The notes beneath the pieces are model-generated. The model was given only the letters and a program-made list of their open reading frames with translations, made no database searches and was not told where the DNA came from. From positions 1 to 50,347 of the forward strand of contig CAZRBW010000017.1 of the NCBI GenBank assembly GCA_964598395.1: 50,347 nt of DNA, in the 5' to 3' direction. Within the stretch, counting starts at the first letter, position 1, and every line of letters starts with the position of its first letter. Position numbers and translations under genes: made by a program. Source of the DNA: CAXBDP01 sp964598395 (GTDB lineage Bacteria; Bacteroidota; Bacteroidia; Cytophagales; Cyclobacteriaceae). Of the stretch, positions 16,818 through 25,949 are shown piece after piece.

Positions 16818-18992
16818 ATGGAAGAATTAAAAAAATCAATCAATAGAAGGAAGTTCCTGAAATTAAGTGGAGCCACTTCAGCAGTTTTGGCTTTAGGATT
16901 TTATATTCCAGCTGGCGCAAAAGGTACTGAGGCTAAAATCTACAAGTTGGATGATGCGGCAAATACAGTCACCAATTTGAACCCATTCATCCAAATAGAT
17001 GCGGGAGGTAATGTTACTATTTATAACCACAAGCCCGAAATGGGTCAAGGAGTATGGCAATCTATTCCTACTTTAATTGCTGAAGAGTTAAACCTTGATT
17101 TTGAGCAGGTTACTGTGAAGATGGCGATTGCAGCTCCAGCCTATGGTAGTATGTCGGTAGGTGGTAGCTCAAGTGTGCGGACAGGTTGGATTCCATTGAG
17201 AAGAATGGGTGCAGCAGCTCGACAAATGCTATTGCAAGCAGCAGCTGAAAGCTGGAATGTGCCTGTTTCAGAATGTACTACTGATAAAGGAATAATCTAT
17301 CATAAAGCAAGTGGCAAACAAGGTCATTTTGGTGAGTTTGTAGATGCTGCGAGTAAATTAGAAGCTCCAAAAGAACCAGCACTTAAACCTAAATCTGAAT
17401 GCAGACTGATAGGCAAAAAAGTGATGCGCCCTGATGTGGTGGAGAAAGTAGATGGAAGCGCCATATTTGGAATAGACGTGAAAGTAGAAGGGATGCTCTA
17501 TGCAACCGTATCGCATCCTACAGTGTTAGGTGCCAAAATCAATTCGATTGACGATGCGGAAGCATTAAAAGTCCAAGGAGTAAAAGATGTTTTTGAAATT
17601 GAGAGAGCCATATTTGGTAATAAAATGCCAACAGTAGCCATCGTAGGCGAGAGCTATTACGGAGTGCTTCAAGCACAAAAGAGACTGAAAATTGATTGGG
17701 ATTTAGGTGCAAATGCTCAATTTGATACGGCAAAGTTGTATCAAGAAATGAATGCACTTAAAGATAAAGAAGGTGCTATACATACCAATAATGGTGATGT
17801 AGATGCGGCTTTGAATAATGCTTCGAGCACGCTGGAAAGAGTGTATGAAACGCCATTCCTAGCGCATAGCCCATTGGAGCCAATGAACGTGACTGTCCAT
17901 ATAAAAGATGGTGAATGTGAAATATGGGCTCCTACACAAGTTTCTAATCGAGCACAGCAGGAGGCGGCAAGCTTTCTGAATATTCCATTGGAGAAAGTGA
18001 CGCTTCATACCACCTATCTAGGTGGCGGTTTTGGGCGCAGATTATTTACCGATTTCCTTTCGGAGGGATTGGCGATTGCCCAAAAAGTAGGCAAGCCCAT
18101 TAAGCTTATTTGGACTCGTGAGGAGGATACAACTGCTGGGCCATTTAGACCAGGAATGATCTATTCCTCCCGCGCTGCTTTCGATGTAAATGGCAAAGTG
18201 AATGCTTGGGAAGAAAAGGTAATTGGACCAAGTATTTCTTTCAATATCAATCCAAATGCAAATACAGCAAATGTAGATCGCGGTGCCATGGAGTGTATTA
18301 GTGATTCGCATTATGAAATAGATAACTTCAGAACCCATTTTGTGCATCATCCTGCTCCAATTGCATTAGGTTGGTGGCGGTCGGTATATGCAAGTACCAA
18401 TGTGTTCGGCCATGAATGCTTTGTAGATGAGCTGGCTGAGAAGGAAGGCATGGATCCAATGGATTTCAGAATACAGCGCTTATCCAAAGAACCTCGCTTT
18501 GTAAAAGTGCTTGAAAAAGTGCGTGAAATGTCGAATTGGGATAGTCCATTGCCAGCAGGTGTGGGTCGTGGAGTGGCAGTTGCCCGTTCCTTTGGTAGCA
18601 CTTGTGCGCATGTAGTGCAAGTAAGCAAAGGCGATAATGGTAGATACAAAATTGATAAAATTTGGACAGCGTTGGATTGTGGTCAATATGTAAACCCTGA
18701 CACAGTAAAAGGCCAAACAGAAGGAAATATTGTAATGGCTTTGACGGCTGCTATGAAGGATCCAATTACCTTTAAAAATGGTTGGGCTGAGCAAAGTAAT
18801 TTCCACAATTATAAAATGCTCAGAATCAATGAATGTCCACCAATGGATATACACATTATGGAAAATGAAGAAGCTCCTGGTGGAGTAGGAGAACCGGGAT
18901 TTCCACCTTTGGCACCTGCTTTGGTTAATGCTTTATACAGCGTATCTGGTAAACGCATTTACAAATTACCATTCAAAATAGAAGAAGTATAA
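16818..18992 (+). CDS. Molybdopterin-binding catalytic subunit, IorB/xanthine-dehydrogenase family
   Basis: 724 residues. INRRKFLKLSGATSAVLALG is a twin-arginine-type leader, pointing to periplasmic assembly. The Mo-binding region shows GGGFGRRLFTDFLSEG and the C-terminal GVGEPGFPPLAPALVNAL, with the expected catalytic Glu. HKPEMGQGVWQS is also diagnostic of the aldehyde-oxidase/IorB family. It hydroxylates an aromatic or aldehyde carbon using water; substrate unknown. It lies 2 nt after the FeS subunit and is followed by a cytochrome c, consistent with IorAB-cytochrome c enzymes that use the respiratory chain. Octamers at 17001 (Ala-Gly-Gly) and 18166 (Ser-Ser-Arg). Confidence 0.92.
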   Translation: MEELKKSINRRKFLKLSGATSAVLALGFYIPAGAKGTEAKIYKLDDAANTVTNLNPFIQIDAGGNVTIYNHKPEMGQGVWQSIPTLIAEELNLDFEQVTVKMAIAAPAYGSMSVGGSSSVRTGWIPLRRMGAAARQMLLQAAAESWNVPVSECTTDKGIIYHKASGKQGHFGEFVDAASKLEAPKEPALKPKSECRLIGKKVMRPDVVEKVDGSAIFGIDVKVEGMLYATVSHPTVLGAKINSIDDAEALKVQGVKDVFEIERAIFGNKMPTVAIVGESYYGVLQAQKRLKIDWDLGANAQFDTAKLYQEMNALKDKEGAIHTNNGDVDAALNNASSTLERVYETPFLAHSPLEPMNVTVHIKDGECEIWAPTQVSNRAQQEAASFLNIPLEKVTLHTTYLGGGFGRRLFTDFLSEGLAIAQKVGKPIKLIWTREEDTTAGPFRPGMIYSSRAAFDVNGKVNAWEEKVIGPSISFNINPNANTANVDRGAMECISDSHYEIDNFRTHFVHHPAPIALGWWRSVYASTNVFGHECFVDELAEKEGMDPMDFRIQRLSKEPRFVKVLEKVREMSNWDSPLPAGVGRGVAVARSFGSTCAHVVQVSKGDNGRYKIDKIWTALDCGQYVNPDTVKGQTEGNIVMALTAAMKDPITFKNGWAEQSNFHNYKMLRINECPPMDIHIMENEEAPGGVGEPGFPPLAPALVNALYSVSGKRIYKLPFKIEEV

Positions 18993-19015
18993 ATAGCTGA
19001 TAATTAGATTTTATT

Positions 19016-19465
19016 ATGATTAAAATCCTTGTTTTTATTGCGTCGTCGAGCCTTTGGTTTAGTACATTTTTTCAAAGCACTCCAATTGTAACACAAGATC
19101 CGCAACCTAGTAAAGAGCTAAAAGATAGTATGCTTAAGGGATTAGAGATTTATTCATCTTTTTGTATCAGTTGCCACATGCAAAATGGTGAAGGTATCTC
19201 TGGTGCATTTCCTCCACTTGCCAAATCAGATTATTTGATGAAAGACCGTGAAAGATCAATCCATCAGGTGATTTTTGGAGTAGAAGGGGAGATTGAGGTA
19301 AATGGCGAAACCTATTATGGAATGATGCAGCCAACAGGGCTAAATGACGAGCAAGTGGCTAATGTCCTTAATTATGTAAGAAACAGTTGGGGCAACAAAG
19401 ATTTGAAGGTAGTTACCAAGGAGGAAGTGGCGAAAGTAAGAGCCAAGGCTGATGCGGGAAAGTGA
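19016..19465 (+). CDS. Periplasmic c-type cytochrome
   Basis: 149 residues with an N-terminal hydrophobic signal and one heme site, CISCH, near residue 48, followed by GEGISGAFPPLAKSDYL and a distal axial Met candidate in YGMMQPTGLNDEQVANVLNY. This is a class I cytochrome c of the type coupled to Mo hydroxylases and alcohol dehydrogenases. It follows the Mo subunit by 23 nt and overlaps the XdhC start by 14 nt. Likely role: accept electrons from the IorAB-like enzyme and pass them to a terminal oxidase. Confidence 0.93.
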   Translation: MIKILVFIASSSLWFSTFFQSTPIVTQDPQPSKELKDSMLKGLEIYSSFCISCHMQNGEGISGAFPPLAKSDYLMKDRERSIHQVIFGVEGEIEVNGETYYGMMQPTGLNDEQVANVLNYVRNSWGNKDLKVVTKEEVAKVRAKADAGK

Positions 19466-20516
19466 AATAATCATACAGGAATGGAAGCGTGCTCTTGAGG
19501 ATGAAAAGAAATTTGCCCTAGCTACAGTTGTTAGTGTAAATGGATCAGCCTATAGAAGGTCAGGCGCCAAAATGCTTATCCGCGAAGATGGAAAATGGTT
19601 TGGAGCTATTTCTGGAGGTTGTTTGGAAGGCGATGCCCTCCGAAAAGCGCGAATGGTAATCAATTCAAAAGTGTCGAAACTCATTACTTACGACACAATC
19701 AATGAAGAATCTGCTAAATCACTGGGAGTTGGCCTTGGTTGCGAGGGAATTATCGAAGTGCTCATCGAACCAGATAGTGATTCGCTGACGACATATTTCA
19801 AGCATTTGCAGGATACACTATCAGCTGATTCTGAGTTGGTGGTTTACCTCAAATTACCAACAGATTCAAGTGCAATTGAGAGACAATATCATAATTCATT
19901 TTCAGACTCATGGGCTCAAAAGGCAGTTTCAATAAAGAGCTCATTTTTTGTTGAAGTGGACGATGAAAAGTGGTTTGTGGAATATATTCCTAAGGCATAT
20001 AAGCTCTATATTTTTGGAGCTGGCTACGATGCGATTCCAGTTTCCGAGCTTGCTGCAAGTATTGGTTGGAAAGTGATAGTGAATGACGATTGTGCTGCGC
20101 ACCTTATTCCAAAACGCTTTGCTTGCGCCGAAAATATGGTCTGTGGTACCCCTGACCTTGTAGTCCGCGATTACCTTTTTGATGCGCAATCCGCAGCTTT
20201 GCTTATTTCTCATAATTTCGAATTCGATAAAAAAGCGCTTAAAAGTCTCTTACCAACTGATGTTCCATATATTGGAATTTTAGGTCCCAACAAAAGAGCA
20301 CAAAAGTTATACGATGCACTTGCCGAGGAGAACTTTGAAGTAACGGAAAATCATAAAGAAAGAATCTTTGCTCCTGTGGGATTGCACTTCGGAGCTGAAA
20401 CGCCTGCTGAAATAGCGATTTCAATTATCAGCGAAATGATGGTTTTTTTTAAAAATGCAACAGCCAAAAACCTCCGCGAAAGAAAGGCGCCAATTCATCA
20501 GCGTCAATTAGTCTAA
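19452..20516 (+). CDS. XdhC/CoxI-family molybdenum cofactor maturation protein
   Basis: 354 residues with the two expected domains. The N-terminal XdhC/CoxI domain shows LATVVSVNGSAYRRSGAKML and GAISGGCLEGDALRKA. The C-terminal Rossmann domain starts at YIFGAGYDAIPVSELA and ends with PVGLHFGAETPAEIAISIISE. XdhC proteins bind and sulfurate Moco and insert it into xanthine-dehydrogenase-family enzymes. The start overlaps the cytochrome c gene by 14 nt, and the MocA-like gene follows after 3 nt. It is the dedicated maturase for the Mo subunit at 16818. Confidence 0.93.
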   Translation: MRESEIIIQEWKRALEDEKKFALATVVSVNGSAYRRSGAKMLIREDGKWFGAISGGCLEGDALRKARMVINSKVSKLITYDTINEESAKSLGVGLGCEGIIEVLIEPDSDSLTTYFKHLQDTLSADSELVVYLKLPTDSSAIERQYHNSFSDSWAQKAVSIKSSFFVEVDDEKWFVEYIPKAYKLYIFGAGYDAIPVSELAASIGWKVIVNDDCAAHLIPKRFACAENMVCGTPDLVVRDYLFDAQSAALLISHNFEFDKKALKSLLPTDVPYIGILGPNKRAQKLYDALAEENFEVTENHKERIFAPVGLHFGAETPAEIAISIISEMMVFFKNATAKNLRERKAPIHQRQLV

Positions 20517-20519
20517 AAA

Positions 20520-21122
20520 ATGAATTCCTCTATCGAAAATCTCGCAATAGCCATTTTAGCTGCAGGTGAGTCTAAGAGAATGGGAAGTCCTAAAGCTTTT
20601 CTTCAAATAGAAGGAGAAACATTATTGGAAAGGATAATCGCTACAGCAAAATCCACTAATATTCAAAATATTTTCCTCGTGACGGGAGCTTATCATTCTG
20701 ATATGCTTCAAGTAGCCAACAATGCTGATATCAACGTTCTTTACAATACTGATTGGCAGGAGGGAATGGGGAGTAGTTTGCGCAGTGCCGTCGAAGCTGT
20801 GAGCCAATTGCCAAACCTTCAAGGTCTGTTGGTCTTATTGATTGACCAGCCTTTTGTAAATGAGGATTTATTGAAACTCTTGATTTCTAAATTTGAAGAG
20901 AATCCGAAAAAACCAATAGCTAGTTTTTATAAAGATATAAATGGAGTGCCAGCCATTTTTCCAAAAGTTATGTGGAATGATTTGTTGGGAATCAGCGGAG
21001 ATAAAGGCGCGAGGCAATTATTGGAAAAGCGGGGGGATGTAATTTCTATCCCTTTTCCGAAGGGTGCAATAGATTTGGATTTTCCCGAAGACTTTGAGCA
21101 AATAAAAAGAGCCGACCTATAG
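20520..21122 (+). CDS. MocA-like nucleotidyltransferase for molybdenum cofactor
   Basis: 200 residues of the MobA/MocA fold. The nucleotide-binding LAAGESKRMGSPKAFL is near the N-terminus, VLLIDQPFVNEDLL supplies the metal-binding Asp, and FPKGAIDLDFPEDFEQ closes the domain. MocA adds CMP to Moco to give the cytosine dinucleotide form used by many hydroxylases; the cluster context (XdhC 3 nt upstream) supports this over MobA or a sugar nucleotidyltransferase. It is the last gene of the operon. An imperfect AAAAGAG/CTCTTTT inverted repeat spans its stop codon and may act as a terminator. Confidence 0.88.
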   Translation: MNSSIENLAIAILAAGESKRMGSPKAFLQIEGETLLERIIATAKSTNIQNIFLVTGAYHSDMLQVANNADINVLYNTDWQEGMGSSLRSAVEAVSQLPNLQGLLVLLIDQPFVNEDLLKLLISKFEENPKKPIASFYKDINGVPAIFPKVMWNDLLGISGDKGARQLLEKRGDVISIPFPKGAIDLDFPEDFEQIKRADL

Positions 21123-21153
21123 CCGACTCTTTTCACACACAAACCATTTACCC

Positions 21154-21522
21154 TTATTTTACAAGTACAGTGAGCATTCTACCTTTTGAGGTATTGTTAC
21201 CCACTCCTTTTACTACAATTACATAGCTTCCAGCTGCTACGTTTGCTCCTATTTTCAATGTAGCTTTTGCTTCAGTTTCTTTAGTCTTCTTTGGATCAAA
21301 ACTCATCGAGAAGCCTTCAGGCATATCAGCCATCAGTTCAATATTGGTTTTAGAATATCTTTTAGATCTTAAAATTTCAATATCAAAATTGGCTTCAGAA
21401 CCTGAGTTGATAGATATTTCATCAACCTTTGGTTTTACTTCAAATTCATTTTTGATGCTTTGGCTATTTCCTGCAAATACAAATGATAATGTAATAATTA
21501 ATGTTAGAATAAGTGCTTTCAT
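21154..21522 (-). CDS. Small secreted protein with an Ig-like domain, function unknown
   Basis: 122 residues. A Sec signal (MKALILTLIITLSFVFAGNS) is followed by a compact beta-sandwich-like domain: ISINSGSEANFDIEILR, TNIELMADMPEGFSMSFDP, AKATLKIGANVAAGSYVIVV and the C-terminal TSKGRMLTVLVK. The spacing of charged turns and the ANVAAGSYVIVVKGV segment resemble DUF-type bacterial Ig-like or NPCBM-associated domains in which stabilising strands decorate surface proteins. It is convergent with the MocA-like gene and stands alone. I do not recognise the family. Confidence 0.7.
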   Translation of the reverse strand: MKALILTLIITLSFVFAGNSQSIKNEFEVKPKVDEISINSGSEANFDIEILRSKRYSKTNIELMADMPEGFSMSFDPKKTKETEAKATLKIGANVAAGSYVIVVKGVGNNTSKGRMLTVLVK

Positions 21523-21670
21523 ATTTTTGAATTTTCGTTTCTGATTTGAAAACGTGAATTAAAATCAATTGATTTCAATAAAATACTCAATGAAGTGAGC
21601 ATAGTTGATTTTGGGACGAAAACCTTAAATATGAAGTGTAGAGCAATAAAATGTAGTGAATTGCACGCCT

Positions 21671-22540
21671 TTAGATGGCAAGTTTTCTACTTGAGATAAT
21701 ACTTTCTAATTCTTTTCCTGAGGATCGCGATACTGGGAGTTCTTGGTTACTATTGATTAATTTTACTTTCAAGCCATTTCGTAAATTTCCTTCTACGGAG
21801 TCAACTTGAGCACGGCTAATTAAATAAGAGCGATGACTTCTGAATACATGTTTTGAGGGAATCTGACTTTCGAATTTCTTTAATGTTAGTCTGAATAATT
21901 TTTCCTTCTCCAAATTTCCCTCCCGCCACACCACTTTAGTGTAATTGTTTTGAGCTTCTGCATATATGAAATCATTCAAATTCAGATGGATGATTTCTGC
22001 TGTATCAGTATTTATTTTTATTTGTTTTTCAATATTCTTTTTTAGTAAAGAATCTGCCGAATAGGGCTGAATATTATGTGAAAGTAGATTCTTCTTGAGT
22101 TGGTAATTTCTCAATATCCCAAATACAATAAGTACTGGAAATAAACCAATCAATAGCACATTCCGCTGGATTCTTATCCATTCTGAAATAGAGCCCCGCT
22201 CAAAAAATAAATGGCTATGAATGGCAAATAAAATTCCCAAAATCCAAATAATATATAAGTTGAAAATCAGGTATTTACCTATTGTTCCGTTTTCTGATTT
22301 GTAATAATCTGGGAATATCTTTTTTGCAAGTTGAAGGGATCCAAAAATGGCTATCAGTGTGATGAGACCATCAGAAATCAGTTGGAAATTCTGCATATCC
22401 TCCCGCAACAAATTGAATGGTCTATAAATAGCCATGAAGAGTACGGCAAATAAACTTATGCCTAAAGCAACCGCGAAATTCCTTTTCCAGCTGTTGAAAT
22501 AGAATGGTAATGTTCTTTTAAATATATTTTTTTTGTTCAT
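21671..22540 (-). CDS. Membrane-anchored LytTR-type transcription regulator
   Basis: 289 residues. Four hydrophobic segments (about 22-39, 54-72, 90-113, 127-145) make an N-terminal membrane domain. The C-terminal 100 residues form a LytTR DNA-binding domain: IHLNLNDFIYAEAQNNYTKVVW, FRLTLKKFESQIPSKHVFRSHRSYLISRAQV and ELPVSRS. There is no receiver domain, so the signal is probably sensed in the membrane. It is divergent from the DUF1800/DUF1501 operon across 195 nt and may regulate it (inference). Two octamers, 21919 and 22399, both encode Arg-Glu. Confidence 0.9.
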   Translation of the reverse strand: MNKKNIFKRTLPFYFNSWKRNFAVALGISLFAVLFMAIYRPFNLLREDMQNFQLISDGLITLIAIFGSLQLAKKIFPDYYKSENGTIGKYLIFNLYIIWILGILFAIHSHLFFERGSISEWIRIQRNVLLIGLFPVLIVFGILRNYQLKKNLLSHNIQPYSADSLLKKNIEKQIKINTDTAEIIHLNLNDFIYAEAQNNYTKVVWREGNLEKEKLFRLTLKKFESQIPSKHVFRSHRSYLISRAQVDSVEGNLRNGLKVKLINSNQELPVSRSSGKELESIISSRKLAI

Positions 22541-22735
22541 CGGATAGATCCTACAAAATTAGACGTCATTGACCAACATTAATAGGATAAGGCAAATTAA
22601 TAAGTTGTGATTTTTGATTGGACTCTTATCGATGTGAAATATTGCATGTTGCCTGATTAAACTTTCAATTGAATTTACAATCTTACAGGAGCGTAAACAA
22701 AATTCTGGGCTTTTAAATCCATTTGAAGGAATTCT

Positions 22736-24316
22736 ATGAAAACTCTCGCTCTTAACTCTACACTTGCCAAATATACTGGGCCATGGGACAAAAGCACAGC
22801 TCTTCATTTATTACGACGATCCTTATTTGGAGTGAGCCAAAGCGAGCTTGCTGAAAGTGTGGCGGGAGGAATAGATTATACCATTGAGCGATTATTTCAA
22901 TCCAGAAATCTTCAACAATTACCACAAGTTTACCAAAATAACGATGTACTCCCTATAGGAACCGTTTGGATTGATCAACCTTATGATCAGAATTCGAATG
23001 GAAGTCGAATTCGCTCGTTCCAGTCTTGGTGGGTACAGCAGATGTTGCAAAATACTTTCAGTATTCATGAGAAAATGATTTTGTTTTGGCACAATCATTT
23101 TGTGATTGAATCGTCCGTTGTCCGGGACTCAAGAGCCTTATTCAAATATTATAAAACATTAAATGATAATGCCTTAGGTAATTTCAAAGAGTTAGCAAAG
23201 CTGATTACACTTTCCCCTGCCATGCTTCAATATTTAGATGGGCAGACGAATGTAAATACGTCACCAAATGAAAATTATGCCCGTGAATTATTTGAATTAT
23301 TTACAATAGGTAAAGGCCCGCAAATCGGTGAAGGCAATTACACTAACTACACCGAGCAAGATGTTTTTTCTGCAGCTAGGGTGTTAACTGGCTGGCGTAT
23401 CAATAATCAGGATCTATCAGTTTCTTTTCGAGCAAATCTACATGACACAAATGAAAAGGTGTTTTCTAGTGCGTTTGACAACTACATCATAAATAATAGT
23501 GGTGATCAGGAATATATAGAGTTGCTTGAAATGATTTTTGCCAAAGAGGAAACAGCTAGGCATTTGGCGCGGAAGCTTTATCGGTGGTTCGTCTATTATC
23601 AAATTGACGAAACAATTGAAGTGAATATTATTAAGCCGCTGGCTGATAAGATTAGAATGGATGATTACAACGTTGTAGGGGCGTTGAAAATGCTTTTAAA
23701 AAGCGAGCATTTTTATGAGCAAGAATTAATAGGAAGTATGGTAAAATCTCCTGCTGATTTTTCGATTGGTCTTTTTCGAACTTCGATGGATCAGTTAATC
23801 GATAATTTGCCAGTACAAGTCCGGTATGCTCATTTTTTGTACTATCTCAACGTAAATGCAACGTTGCAAATGGAGATTTCTAACCCTCCACAAGTTGCTG
23901 GCTGGCAAGCTTATTATCAGGAACCAGCCTATTATCGGCATTGGGCCAATTCAGTCACCATTCCTTTGCGAAAACAGATTAGCGACCAAATAGCAAGTGA
24001 AAGTGGAATACTTCGAGGAGGCTTCAGAAGTAGATTGATGGTAATGGAATTGGTTGAAAACTTGAGTAATCCGGAGTATGTACGAGATGTGGTCAAAGAA
24101 TTATCAATATTGTTTTTGCCAAAAGCTCTAAATCAAGCTCAAGAAGACTTTTTGGTTCAAGCACTTATTCCAGGTATTCCAGAATATGAATGGGGTAATC
24201 AATGGCGAGCACTTCAGAATAATCCAAGTGATACTAATTTGAAGATGGCGATTGAAAACAAACTATATTCATTTTTCAAGGCATTATTTTCTTTACCTGA
24301 ATTTCAATTAGGATAG
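22736..24316 (+). CDS. DUF1800 family protein
   Basis: 526 residues. The start WDKSTALHLLRRSLFGVSQSEL, the central FWHNHFVIESS, the NENYARELFELFTIGKG segment and CXX-free helices such as PPQVAGWQAYYQEPAYYRHW are characteristic of DUF1800 (PF08811). The biochemical role is not established; members are almost always paired with a DUF1501 gene, as here 3 nt downstream, and in Planctomycetes and Bacteroidota are linked with export and surface polysaccharide functions. No cleavable signal peptide is obvious. It is divergent from a LytTR regulator. Octamer at 22862 encodes Ala-Gly-Gly. Confidence 0.9.
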   Translation: MKTLALNSTLAKYTGPWDKSTALHLLRRSLFGVSQSELAESVAGGIDYTIERLFQSRNLQQLPQVYQNNDVLPIGTVWIDQPYDQNSNGSRIRSFQSWWVQQMLQNTFSIHEKMILFWHNHFVIESSVVRDSRALFKYYKTLNDNALGNFKELAKLITLSPAMLQYLDGQTNVNTSPNENYARELFELFTIGKGPQIGEGNYTNYTEQDVFSAARVLTGWRINNQDLSVSFRANLHDTNEKVFSSAFDNYIINNSGDQEYIELLEMIFAKEETARHLARKLYRWFVYYQIDETIEVNIIKPLADKIRMDDYNVVGALKMLLKSEHFYEQELIGSMVKSPADFSIGLFRTSMDQLIDNLPVQVRYAHFLYYLNVNATLQMEISNPPQVAGWQAYYQEPAYYRHWANSVTIPLRKQISDQIASESGILRGGFRSRLMVMELVENLSNPEYVRDVVKELSILFLPKALNQAQEDFLVQALIPGIPEYEWGNQWRALQNNPSDTNLKMAIENKLYSFFKALFSLPEFQLG

Positions 24317-24319
24317 GCC

Positions 24320-25888
24320 ATGAATAGAAGAAATTTCATCAAAAGATCAGCACCATGGTTGAGCTTGCCTTTGCTACTAGATGCAATGCCAATATTCGCT
24401 GCAAAGCCAGAGAGAGCCCTCGATAGGCTGAATCGCTTAGCCTTGGAAGAAGATAAGATTTTAGTGTTGGTACAATTGAATGGTGGTAACGATGGGCTTA
24501 ATACCATCATCCCGCTCGATCAATACAGCTTATATCAATCGGCAAGAGCCAATATTGCCTTGCCAGAGCAGTCAATTTTAAAACTTTCTAATCAAACTGG
24601 GATTCATCCTGCAATGCAGTCCTTTCACACCTTGTTCAACGAGGGTAAATTGGGCATACTGCAAAGCGTAAGTTATCCAAATCCGAATTTCAGCCATTTC
24701 CGAGCTACAGATATTTGGACGAGTGGATCGGAATCCGATGAAGTTGAAAATTCTGGCTGGTTGGGTCGTTTTCTCAATTACTATCATCCTGAATTCCCAG
24801 ACAATTATCCGAACGACGATTTCAAGGATCCTCTTGCGCTTACCATTGGCTCTGTGGTGAGTCAGACTTGCCAAGGCCCTGTGAGTAATATGGGTTTGGC
24901 AGTTAGCAGCGATGAGTTTTACTTTCCATACCAACCTCCCGCTGAAGATGAGATTCCAGATGGCTATTATGGTGCTGAACTGGAATTTATGAAAACCATT
25001 ATGCGCCAAACTAATCAGTATGCTGATGGTATTCAAGCTGCATTCAACAAAGCTCAAACCTTATCACCAGACTATCCTCAGAGTAGGCTTGCTGAGCAAT
25101 TGAAGATAGTGGCAAGATTAATAAATGGAGGAATTCAGACGCGCATTTTTGTAGTAAATATTGGTGGATTCGATACCCATGCCAACCAAGTAGTAGCTGG
25201 AAATACAATAACTGGTACGCATGCCAACCTATTAGGAGACATTGCAGATAGCGTTGCCGCATTCATGGATGACCTTAAGAGAATGGGAGTAGAGGATCAA
25301 GTTTTGGGGATGACTTTTAGTGAATTTGGTCGTAGGATTCGTAGCAACAATAGCAGTGGAACAGATCATGGAGCTGCGGCACCATTATTTGTATTTGGCA
25401 CCAAAGTGAATCCGAGAATACATGGAGCCAACCCAACTATACCGAATAATCCGGCTCAGAATGAAAGTGTTGAAATGCAATTTGACTACCGAGACATATA
25501 TGCTACTCTTTTGCAAGATTGGCTAGGTGCTGACGAAAGCTTGGTGACTCAAATTTTTGATAGAAGTTTTCAGCATTTACCAATCATCAATACCATCACC
25601 AACATTGACGATTCTATTCTGACAAATGGCAATTGGCTAGGACAAAATTTCCCAAATCCAGCAGTAAATAGTACGAGTATTCAGGTTTATTGCAATAAAA
25701 AGAGTTTTGCAAGGTTAATACTGTATAACAATTCGGGAAGAGAGATTTCGGTATTGCTGAACGAAGAAATTGAAAAAGGTGAAAAAATTATATCAGTGGA
25801 TACTAGTGGCTTATTACAAGGTATTTACCATTACAAACTCAATTTAGGTGGTATGCAGCTAAGCAAATCTATGATTGTGAAGAAATAA
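24320..25888 (+). CDS. DUF1501 family protein with type IX secretion sorting tail
   Basis: 522 residues. MNRRNFIKRSAPWLSLPLLL is a twin-Arg-like leader. The DUF1501 (sulfatase-fold) body shows LVQLNGGNDGLNTIIPL, HPAMQSFHTLFNEGKLGIL, GGFDTHANQ and MTFSEFGRRIRSNNSSGTDH with metal-site-like Asp/His residues. The last ~80 residues form a type A T9SS sorting domain: LGQNFPNPAVNSTSIQVY at its start, then LILYNNSGREI and GIYHYKLNLGG, closing with KSMIVKK. The mature protein should therefore be exported across the outer membrane and anchored. Forms a two-gene unit with DUF1800 (3 nt spacing). Octamer at 24935 encodes Pro-Pro-Ala. Confidence 0.92.
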   Translation: MNRRNFIKRSAPWLSLPLLLDAMPIFAAKPERALDRLNRLALEEDKILVLVQLNGGNDGLNTIIPLDQYSLYQSARANIALPEQSILKLSNQTGIHPAMQSFHTLFNEGKLGILQSVSYPNPNFSHFRATDIWTSGSESDEVENSGWLGRFLNYYHPEFPDNYPNDDFKDPLALTIGSVVSQTCQGPVSNMGLAVSSDEFYFPYQPPAEDEIPDGYYGAELEFMKTIMRQTNQYADGIQAAFNKAQTLSPDYPQSRLAEQLKIVARLINGGIQTRIFVVNIGGFDTHANQVVAGNTITGTHANLLGDIADSVAAFMDDLKRMGVEDQVLGMTFSEFGRRIRSNNSSGTDHGAAAPLFVFGTKVNPRIHGANPTIPNNPAQNESVEMQFDYRDIYATLLQDWLGADESLVTQIFDRSFQHLPIINTITNIDDSILTNGNWLGQNFPNPAVNSTSIQVYCNKKSFARLILYNNSGREISVLLNEEIEKGEKIISVDTSGLLQGIYHYKLNLGGMQLSKSMIVKK

Positions 25889-25949
25889 GTTGAATTTTTC
25901 GTAGGCATACCATATATTCGATTTTTAAAAACTCAGAAAAAAAGGTTAA

